Positions 1 through 4,681 of a DNA stretch of 7,488 bases are shown piece by piece. The stretch lies in the NCBI GenBank assembly GCA_964570525.1, contig CAZMYO010000045.1:1-7488 (forward strand). The letters run 5' to 3'. The DNA is from CAZMYO01 sp964570525 (GTDB taxonomy: Bacteria > Patescibacteriota > Patescibacteriia > Magasanikbacterales > GWA2-37-8). Positions within the stretch are counted from its first letter, which is position 1. Every line of letters begins with the position of its first letter. The position numbers were made by a program, and so were the translations under genes. The notes under the pieces are model-generated. The model was not told the DNA's origin. It saw only the letters and a list, made by a program, of their open reading frames with translations, and searched no databases.

Positions 1-2
1 CA

Positions 3-22
3 ACAAAGCCGCCTAGCTTTGT
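3..22. repeat. Small inverted repeat at left edge
   Basis: A 7-bp perfect dyad, ACAAAGC (3-9) and GCTTTGT (16-22), with a 6-nt loop. It is followed by GCGGGA. The left side is cut by the window edge, so this may be the inner part of a larger palindrome. There is no T-tract on either side to suggest a terminator. No gene is recognisable in 1-149. Confidence 0.4.
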
Positions 23-94
23 GCGGGACAAGCAAGTCAGAATTCTTGATGCTTTTATCTGCGATACTTGGAATCTTACGGCGGAATTCAATTC

Positions 95-113
95 ATCCCG
101 CCAACGGCGGGAT
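95..113. repeat. 8-3-8 GC-rich hairpin next to tRNA
   Basis: A perfect 8-bp stem, ATCCCGCC (95-102) and GGCGGGAT (106-113), with a 3-nt loop, just downstream of the tRNA 3' end. It has no T-tract, so it is not a clear intrinsic terminator. Its short loop and CCGCC/GGCGG arms match the palindromes at 3303-3332 and 5394-5408, so I read it as a member of the same dispersed family. Confidence 0.6.
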
Positions 114-149
114 ACAACTTTTGCCAAAAACTCTGAATCTGATTTCCTT

Positions 150-234
150 CGGAGGGGAGGAGATTCGAACTCCTGATACCTTGCGGTATGCCGCCTTTCC
201 AAGGCGGTGCACTCGACCACTATGCGATCCTTCC
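150..234 (-). tRNA. tRNA-Ser(GGA)
   Basis: On the minus strand this folds as a class II tRNA of 85 nt. The 5' acceptor arm is GGAAGGA. The D arm follows the form GCATAGTGGTCGAGTGC. The anticodon stem CCGCC/GGCGG encloses the loop TTGGAAA, with anticodon GGA at plus positions 198-200. A long variable arm (TACC-GCAA-GGTA) and the T arm AGGAG-TTCGAAT-CTCCT complete it. The long variable arm and the GGA anticodon identify serine, reading UCC/UCU. The discriminator is G (position 150). CCA is not encoded, so a CCA-adding enzyme is needed. The acceptor stem has two A.C mismatches (4-69 and 7-66), which is unusual for a functional tRNA. It lies on the same strand as, and downstream of, the lgt cluster. 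Confidence 0.93.
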
Positions 235-382
235 GGATTATAAATATTTTTGTAGAGTAATTTTTAAGCGTATTCTTAACTCTTTTCGTCCCTCGCTAGT
301 TTTCAAATATTTCTCTCGCGCTAACACTTCTTGTTTTGTTGGATAAGCTTCGTAACAAAGCAATAACAGCGGCTTTCTGTGA

Positions 383-459
383 CGGGTTGAATCAAATTAA
401 CCAACCCGCCCCCTCCGGGCAGAGCCCTGCCCTCTGGGCGGAGTCTACCCCGACGCGGG
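383..459. repeat. GC-rich cluster of short palindromes after lgt
   Basis: This part of the 235-475 gap is much more GC-rich than the AT-rich stretch next to it. It contains a 7-bp dyad, CGGGTTG (383-389) with CAACCCG (402-408). Three small hairpins follow, each a 4-bp stem with a 3-nt loop: GGGC-AGA-GCCC (417-427), GCCC-TCT-GGGC (429-439) and CCCG-ACG-CGGG (449-459). None is followed by a T-tract in the direction of lgt, so no intrinsic terminator can be called. The 3-nt loops echo the palindrome family elsewhere in the window; these may be decayed copies. Positions 235-382 hold no gene I can support. Confidence 0.4.
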
Positions 460-475
460 CAGGAAATGCCGCAAT

Positions 476-1258
476 TTATGATTTTTTAGTCCGCCTCATC
501 TTACCCCAAACCAAGAGACTAGTCAACACCAGAATCACGGTAAGCATCCCCCATTGCGCCGGGGTAAGGCCGCCATAGCGAATGTCGCTCTCCGGCAAAT
601 CGGTCGCCCGTAAAAAATCGAGCAAAAATCGAGCCGTGGCATAAAACGCGAGCGAAAACGCGCTCACCAAGCCCCAGCGTAGTTTAATTAAGTGTTTGAA
701 AAATATCGCGGTAAGAAAAAAAATAACCAAGGAAACCAAAGCATCATAGAGCCCGAGATCATGCCGCGCGCCATTGGGAAAATTAATTGCCAAGAAAAAT
801 GTGGAAAGCTTGCCCGGGTGATCGTGAATAAAAAAGCAGCCGAGCCGCCCAATAGCCCAGCCGAACCACAAGCTGAAGAAGACTATATCCAGGTACGGTA
901 AAAACTCGGCCCAAGAAAACTGGCGCAACTTTACAAACAGCCAAACCGCCACGGCCGCGCCAAACAACCCGCCCAAGGACGACGCTCCCCCCTGCCAAAA
1001 CTTTAGAGTGTCGAGCGGGTGGGCTAAATAATAATCAAGATTATAAAACACAATATGAAACGCGCGCGCGCCGATAAAACCCGCGAGGAGGATCCAGACA
1101 GACAAATCCAAAAAGACCTCCTTGGAAAGAAGGTATTTTTTAGAAAGAGCAATCATCAGAAGCACCGCCGCGATAATCCCAAGCGCCACCATTAGCCCCC
1201 ACACCTGTATCACCACCGGCCCGATGAGAATTGAGTTGTATTGAAAATACGGAAGCAT
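476..1258 (-). CDS. lgt: Prolipoprotein diacylglyceryl transferase (Lgt)-like
   Basis: Polytopic membrane protein of 260 aa, close to the usual Lgt length. Lgt moves a diacylglyceryl group from phosphatidylglycerol to the lipobox cysteine of prelipoproteins in the cytoplasmic membrane. The family architecture is clear: IQVWGLM (about 17-23), GARAFHIVFYNLDYYLAHP (63-81), WQGGASSLGGLFG (88-100), the signature-like GRLGCFFIHDHPG (137-149), ARFLLDFLRATD (209-220) and LTPAQWGML (231-239). About seven hydrophobic segments alternate with short loops, and the C-terminus is basic. Compared with the E. coli enzyme from memory, several active-site residues differ: Tyr26 is Trp20, His103 is Leu95, Asn146 is Cys141, Glu151 is Asp146 and Glu243 is Asp214. 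Arg143 (R138), Gly154 (G149) and Arg239 (R210) are kept. The ATG lies 2 bp after the LOG-family stop, so the two are probably co-transcribed. No Shine-Dalgarno is visible. The family is certain; activity as a true Lgt is less so. Confidence 0.9.
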   Translation of the reverse strand: MLPYFQYNSILIGPVVIQVWGLMVALGIIAAVLLMIALSKKYLLSKEVFLDLSVWILLAGFIGARAFHIVFYNLDYYLAHPLDTLKFWQGGASSLGGLFGAAVAVWLFVKLRQFSWAEFLPYLDIVFFSLWFGWAIGRLGCFFIHDHPGKLSTFFLAINFPNGARHDLGLYDALVSLVIFFLTAIFFKHLIKLRWGLVSAFSLAFYATARFLLDFLRATDLPESDIRYGGLTPAQWGMLTVILVLTSLLVWGKMRRTKKS

Positions 1259-1260
1259 AC

Positions 1261-2622
1261 TTACTTTAAATACCCCATCACTTCTTCGGGTCTGTCCACC
1301 ACAATCAAATAACTCTCGTCTATTTCGGAAATTGTCTTAAAATCTTTATATAAACCGTGAATAATATCCAAGAGCGGCTGCCAGAAGGAACGGCCATACA
1401 AAATAAGCGGCATGGGCGCGATCTTTTTTGTTTCTATGAGAGTCAGAAGCTCAAATAGCTGATGCATGGTGCCGAAACCGCCGGGAAAAAACACAAAAGC
1501 TTTAGACGGCGAGGTGATAATTAATTTACGAATGTAAGGAAACACAAAGCCGATGGATTTGGTAAGGTAATTGTTCACGCGCTCTTTGCCGTCAAAGCGC
1601 ATGTTGATGCCGATGCTCTCGCCTCCCGCTTCAAAAGCGCCTTTGTTGGCCGCTTCCATAATGCCGGGGCCGCCGCCGGTGACAACGGAAAATTTATTCT
1701 GCGCCAAAAGTTTCCCAAGCTCGTACGCCGCGCTGTAATACGGCGTGCCGGGTATGATACTTTTCGTGCCAAAAATCGTGATCCCCTTGCTTATTTTAGT
1801 TAAAAATTCAAAACCTTCCACCAGCTCCGCCATGATACGAAAAACTTTCCAGTCGGTGCCTTCAGTACACAGCGGATTGTTGGGGTCGTTGTTGCAAATG
1901 TTGATACGATCTTCGGCGTTTTTTATTAAACCGAAGGCCTCTTCCGCGCCATCCACAATATGGCAATGACGCACATCCGCCTCGGAAATTGCGTGAATTT
2001 CATTGAGCGATTTAGCCCGCAAAAATTTTAAGAGCGGTTCCCAAAATTCCCTTCCCACCAAAACAATCGGCGAACGGTCCATTCGGCCAAGCTCCATATA
2101 GTCTACCACCTCAAAAAATTCGTCAAAGGTTCCGAACCCGCCTGGAAAATAGGCAAAAGCGTTGGCTGGGGCGGTGAGCATCACTTTCCTGGTAAAAAAA
2201 TAATGAAATGCCACCGCGTGCTGAACATAGGGATTAATGCGTTGCTCGAGCGGCAACTGAATGTTAAGCCCCACCGACTCGCCCCCTGCTTCAAAGGCGC
2301 CTTTGTTGGCCGCTTCCATAATGCCGGGGCCGCCGCCAGTAATGGTAGTAAAACCATGCGTGCCGAGCATTTTCCCCAAGCTCTCGGCGATTTTATAGTA
2401 CTTATTATTGGCTGGGATGCGCGCCGAGCCGAGCACCGTTACCTCCTTGGTAAATTGACCCAAAAACTGATAGCCTTCCACCATCTCGGCCATTACTTTA
2501 AAAATACGCCAGCTGTCGCGGTAATTCATCGGGGCGCCGGTGGTTTCAATGTGCTGCTCCTTATGAGAAGTTGCGTGAGGAAGCGCTGGAACCGCCGACC
2601 GCATAGCTTTTTTGGTAGGCAT
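1261..2622 (-). CDS. Tandem two-domain LOG-family (TIGR00730) protein
   Basis: The 453-aa protein is two LOG / lysine-decarboxylase-like Rossmann domains in tandem (about 37-235 and 258-450). The usual bacterial LOG protein has one domain of roughly 190 aa. LOG enzymes are cytokinin-riboside 5'-monophosphate or related nucleotide phosphoribohydrolases. Both domains have the phosphate-binding TGGGPGIMEAANKGAFEAGG block (95-114 and 315-334, exactly 220 residues apart) and the R-K pair (145-146 and 365-366). The catalytic PGGxGTxxE motif is intact in domain 1 (PGGFGTFDE, 160-168), but domain 2 reads PGGFGTMHQ (380-388), with the key Glu replaced by Gln. Residues 1-31 look disordered; Met32 (2529) is an alternative start at the edge of the conserved fold. 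It starts 23 bp after the gatA stop and ends 2 bp before lgt, which fits an operon. The substrate cannot be told from sequence. Confidence 0.9.
   Translation of the reverse strand: MPTKKAMRSAVPALPHATSHKEQHIETTGAPMNYRDSWRIFKVMAEMVEGYQFLGQFTKEVTVLGSARIPANNKYYKIAESLGKMLGTHGFTTITGGGPGIMEAANKGAFEAGGESVGLNIQLPLEQRINPYVQHAVAFHYFFTRKVMLTAPANAFAYFPGGFGTFDEFFEVVDYMELGRMDRSPIVLVGREFWEPLLKFLRAKSLNEIHAISEADVRHCHIVDGAEEAFGLIKNAEDRINICNNDPNNPLCTEGTDWKVFRIMAELVEGFEFLTKISKGITIFGTKSIIPGTPYYSAAYELGKLLAQNKFSVVTGGGPGIMEAANKGAFEAGGESIGINMRFDGKERVNNYLTKSIGFVFPYIRKLIITSPSKAFVFFPGGFGTMHQLFELLTLIETKKIAPMPLILYGRSFWQPLLDIIHGLYKDFKTISEIDESYLIVVDRPEEVMGYLK
1621..1680 (-). repeat. Conserved block shared by the two LOG domains, copy 2
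   Basis: Aligns without gaps to 2281-2340, exactly 660 bp away, with 56 of 60 bases identical. A 41-bp core (1637-1677 and 2297-2337) is perfect, third codon positions included. It encodes the GGGPGIMEAANKGAFEAGGE segment. The rest of the two domains is clearly more divergent. Confidence 0.75.
2281..2340 (-). repeat. Conserved block shared by the two LOG domains, copy 1
   Basis: Partner of 1621-1680 in the N-terminal domain (56/60 identical). The 41-bp identical core, including synonymous sites, suggests gene conversion between the halves, or strong constraint on a recent duplication. Confidence 0.75.
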
Positions 2623-2645
2623 ATATTTATAGTGTCATCAATAAC

Positions 2646-4145
2646 TTATAAATTCTCTAAATAACTCCCCACCTGTAGCACAATACTCTCTCCCAACCTC
2701 GGCCCGATAATCTGCACCCCTACCGGCAACCCTCCCTTAGTCATTCCCGCTGGCACCGACAAGGCGGGTACACCAGCCAACGACGCCGGACTTACCATCA
2801 CGTCCGCCAGATACAAGGACAGCGGGTCGGCTGATTTTTCCCCCAGACCAAAGGCGGGAAAGGGCGATGTTGGCGTTAAAAGCACATCAACTTCTTTAAA
2901 AACTTTGTCAAAATCAATTCTGATGAGAGTGCGCACCTCTTGAGCTTTTTTATAATAAGCATCGTAGTAGCCGGCGGATAAGGCATAGGTGCCAATGAGG
3001 ATGCGGCGCTTTACCTCCTCGGGAAAACCTTGCGCCCGGGAATGGGAATACAACTTGTATAAACTCCCTCCCCCCTGTTTCCCCCCCTCGGGCAGGAGGG
3101 AGAATAGAGCGCGCACGCCGTAGCGCACGCCGTCGAGCCGCGCCAAATTAGAGCTGTCTTCGCTCGGCACAATAATATAATAAGCGGCCACGGCATATTT
3201 GGTATGCGGCAAGCTGACTTCTTTGATTTTACAGCCGGCAGCTTTAAGCCGTTCGATGCGCTCGCGCGCGATTGCCGCCACCTCCGGGTCCAGCAATGCT
3301 TCCCCGCCAGAGGCGGGTCCGCCTTGGGCGGAAAAATATTCCTTAGGAACACCAACTCGTAATCTTTTAATCTTTAAATCTTTAAATCTTTTAATCTCTT
3401 CGCTATATTTCGCCACTTCGTCCCCAACCGTTGTCGCATCAAGTACATCCTTTCCCGCAATCGTCTCCATCACTATCGCCGCGTCTGCCACCGTCTTCGT
3501 AATCGGTCCCACCGTATCCAAAGAGGAAGCCATGGACATAATGCCATAGCGAGAATTACGCCCGTAACTCGGCCGCAAACCCACGACGCCACAGAAACTC
3601 GCGGGTTGACGAATCGATCCACCGGTATCTTCGGCTATGGAATAAACGCACATGTTGTCCGCCACGGCCGCGGCCGAGCCGCCCGAGGATCCGCCGGCGA
3701 CTTTGGAAAGATTATGCGGATTTTTTACCGGCCCATACATGCTGTTCTCGTTGCTCGCGCCGTGGCCAAACGTATCGCAGTTATTTTTTCCGAGCAACAC
3801 TCCGCCTTGCTTACGAATTTTTCTGATGACGGTGGCGTCAAACGGAGGAATATAATTATCCAAAATTTTGGCCGCGCCGGTGGAACGAATATCTTTGGTG
3901 CAAATAGCGTCTTTCACCGCGAATGGAATGCCGGTGAGTGGTTTTGCCTCCCCCCGAGCAATCATTTCGTCAGCTTTCTTGGCTTCGATGAGCGCGGATT
4001 CGTCACAAACGGTAATAAACGCGTTAATTTCTTTATTACGCTCGTGGATGCGCGCCAAACAAGCCGAGGTGAGTTCGAGGGATGTAAATTCTTTTGCCCG
4101 GAGACCAGCAGAGGCTTGGGCAATTGTTAATTCGTTTAAATTCAT
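2646..4145 (-). CDS. gatA: Asp-tRNA(Asn)/Glu-tRNA(Gln) amidotransferase subunit A
   Basis: Amidase-signature enzyme that releases ammonia from glutamine so that GatB can convert Glu-tRNA(Gln) or Asp-tRNA(Asn) to the amide form; works in the GatCAB complex with the nearby gatC. Numbered from the ATG at 4145 (499 aa), the Ser-cisSer-Lys triad is complete: K78 in VKDAIC, S153 in GGSSGGSAAAVA and S177 in DTGGSIRQP, with normal spacing. YYDAYYKKAQ and the C-terminal VPALSVPAG/PVGVQIIG blocks are also present. I chose 4145 because family similarity begins at MNLNELTI; an in-frame ATG at 4157 lies inside the inverted-repeat element and is less likely. No Shine-Dalgarno is seen for either. Three repeat-derived in-frame segments occur: residues 251-262 (8-bp tandem repeat), 272-281 (double hairpin, SAQGGPASGG) and about 349-361 (SLLPEGGKQGGGS). 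All lie outside the catalytic core. Confidence 0.97.
   Translation of the reverse strand: MNLNELTIAQASAGLRAKEFTSLELTSACLARIHERNKEINAFITVCDESALIEAKKADEMIARGEAKPLTGIPFAVKDAICTKDIRSTGAAKILDNYIPPFDATVIRKIRKQGGVLLGKNNCDTFGHGASNENSMYGPVKNPHNLSKVAGGSSGGSAAAVADNMCVYSIAEDTGGSIRQPASFCGVVGLRPSYGRNSRYGIMSMASSLDTVGPITKTVADAAIVMETIAGKDVLDATTVGDEVAKYSEEIKRFKDLKIKRLRVGVPKEYFSAQGGPASGGEALLDPEVAAIARERIERLKAAGCKIKEVSLPHTKYAVAAYYIIVPSEDSSNLARLDGVRYGVRALFSLLPEGGKQGGGSLYKLYSHSRAQGFPEEVKRRILIGTYALSAGYYDAYYKKAQEVRTLIRIDFDKVFKEVDVLLTPTSPFPAFGLGEKSADPLSLYLADVMVSPASLAGVPALSVPAGMTKGGLPVGVQIIGPRLGESIVLQVGSYLENL
3064..3102 (-). repeat. 39-bp palindrome-bounded insert within gatA
   Basis: Ends are inverted repeats CTCCCTCC (3064-3071) and GGAGGGAG (3095-3102), enclosing a strongly strand-biased C-rich stretch on the plus strand. 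The length equals 13 codons and the frame is kept, giving the Gly-rich SLLPEGGKQGGGS (about residues 349-361). It lies between the conserved GVRYG and LYK..R blocks, where B. subtilis GatA (recalled) has about seven fewer residues. Confidence 0.65.
3303..3332 (-). repeat. 30-bp double-hairpin module inserted in gatA
   Basis: Two abutting perfect hairpins: CCCGCC-AGA-GGCGGG (3303-3317) and TCCGCC-TTG-GGCGGA (3318-3332), each with 6-bp arms and a 3-nt loop. The element's edges fall exactly on codon boundaries, so it is ten whole codons (SAQGGPASGG, residues 272-281). It follows the conserved VPKEYF motif, in a region where the family has a shorter loop. The same 6-3-6 plus 6-3-6 architecture is found at 5379-5408. 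Confidence 0.85.
3361..3397 (-). repeat. 8-bp tandem repeat in gatA (about 4.6 copies)
   Basis: Units on the plus strand are AATCTTTT, AATCTTTA, AATCTTTA, AATCTTTT and a partial AATCT, directly adjacent. They encode IKRFKDLKIKRL (residues 251-262), just before RVGVPKEY. The unit is not a multiple of three, so a one-unit change in copy number would shift the frame. Confidence 0.85.
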
Positions 4146-4150
4146 AGTAT

Positions 4151-4272
4151 TTGTCATTGCGAGGAGCGAGGGACGAGCGACACGGCAATCCCCTTGTTTT
4201 CAGAGCCAACTTTCCCATAGGCAGGGGGATTGCTTCGTCGTTCACTGCGAAGTTCACTCCTCGCAATGACAA
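4151..4272. mobile_element. MITE-like inverted repeat between gatC and gatA
   Basis: A 122-bp non-coding element with perfect 16-bp terminal inverted repeats: TTGTCATTGCGAGGAG (4151-4166) and its complement (4257-4272). A second pair of arms, GCAATCCCC (4185-4193) and GGGGATTGC (4225-4233), lies inside, so the whole can fold into a long hairpin. The GTCATTGCGAGGAGCGA...GCAATCCCC pattern matches a palindromic repeat type known from many unrelated bacterial genomes. No transposase and no clear target-site duplication are visible. It begins 5 bp upstream of the gatA ATG and ends 2 bp after the gatC stop, so it separates two genes that would otherwise be nearly contiguous. Confidence 0.85.
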
Positions 4273-4274
4273 TG

Positions 4275-4562
4275 CTAATCGAAAACACCGGGAACAACCA
4301 GCTCCTCCATCTCCACCTCCGGCATTTGCTTGAGGAGTTTATCGCGCAGTTTACTTTCAACCACCACATCCTCCCGATATACATTTTCCAAACCCGTTAC
4401 TTGAAACGTCGGCTCAACATTCGTCGTATCCACCTCATTCAAAATTTTCATATAATCCAAAACCGCCGAAATAGTTTCGGCGTGCCGTTTTTCTTCTTCC
4501 GGAGCAAGCTCCAAGCGCGCGAGCTCGGCAATTTTCTTTACTTCTTCAATGGAGATGGACAT
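4275..4562 (-). CDS. gatC: Asp-tRNA(Asn)/Glu-tRNA(Gln) amidotransferase subunit C
   Basis: Small (95-aa) structural subunit that stabilises the GatA-GatB interface of the tRNA-dependent amidotransferase. The length is typical. The N-terminal helical signature is clear (MSISIEEVKKIAELARLEL, 1-19), followed by the ISAVLDYMKILNEVDTTNVEPTF region (about 31-53) and the usual ending LVVPGVFD, equivalent to the VPRVIE/VPKVL-type tail of the family. It is the first gene of the minus-strand cluster gatC-gatA-LOG-lgt. The ATG lies about 23 nt downstream of the predicted transcription start, and there is no Shine-Dalgarno in front of it. gatB is not in this window. Confidence 0.95.
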   Translation of the reverse strand: MSISIEEVKKIAELARLELAPEEEKRHAETISAVLDYMKILNEVDTTNVEPTFQVTGLENVYREDVVVESKLRDKLLKQMPEVEMEELVVPGVFD

Positions 4563-4591
4563 GGATTCTAACGTAAGTACTAACGCGGGGT

Positions 4592-4620
4592 AGTATACTA
4601 AAAAAGCCTAACCTAGGCAA
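4592..4620 (-). promoter_or_regulatory. Sigma-70-type promoter of gatC
   Basis: On the minus strand, TTGCCT (4615-4620; 4/6 to TTGACA) is separated by 17 bp from TATACT (4592-4597; 5/6 to TATAAT). The expected start lies near 4585, about 23 nt before the gatC ATG. The -35 box overlaps the stem of the terminator at 4600-4618. Confidence 0.65.
4600..4618 (-). terminator. Short terminator upstream of gatC
   Basis: Read on the minus strand: GCCTA-GGT-TAGGC (4606-4618), followed directly by six T (4600-4605). The stem is only 5 bp, but the U-tract is good. It would act as a second, backup terminator for the 186-aa gene. Confidence 0.55.
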
Positions 4621-4631
4621 ATGACTAACTT

Positions 4632-4664
4632 GAAAAGAAAAACGCTCGAGGGAAACTCGAGCGT
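4632..4664 (-). terminator. Intrinsic terminator of the 186-aa gene
   Basis: Read on the minus strand: a perfect 9-bp stem, ACGCTCGAG and CTCGAGCGT, with the 5-nt loop TTTCC (4642-4664), followed by TTTTCTTTTC. It starts 17 bp after the stop codon of the gene at 4682-5242. Confidence 0.88.
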
Positions 4665-4681
4665 ACGGTTGCGGGCTGCTC

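Noticed and set aside
237..242. Perfect TATAAT on the minus strand before the tRNA
   Set aside because: Only 2 bp from the mature 5' end, so a start from it would fall inside the tRNA. No -35 box seen. Probably AT-rich chance.
19..243. Plus-strand frame of 74 codons across the left edge
   Set aside because: Runs through the antisense strand of the tRNA-Ser gene; not a protein gene.
336..578. Plus-strand frame of 80 codons
   Set aside because: Overlaps the lgt end by about 100 bp, runs through GC-rich palindromes, has no ribosome site and a low-complexity product.
2623..2645. Separate promoter for the LOG-family gene (TATAAAT before the ATG)
   Set aside because: Too close to the ATG for a standard start, no -35 box, and the 23-bp gap after gatA fits read-through in an operon.
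2203..2664. Plus-strand open frame of 153 codons
   Set aside because: Antisense to the LOG-family gene, whose motifs are unmistakable; a shadow frame.
3361..3397. CRISPR-like or iteron-like array
   Set aside because: Units of 8 bp without spacers, inside a coding gene; no cas genes and no initiator gene nearby.
3606..4130. Long plus-strand open frame of 174 codons
   Set aside because: Lies wholly antisense to the conserved catalytic part of gatA; no ribosome site and no domain.
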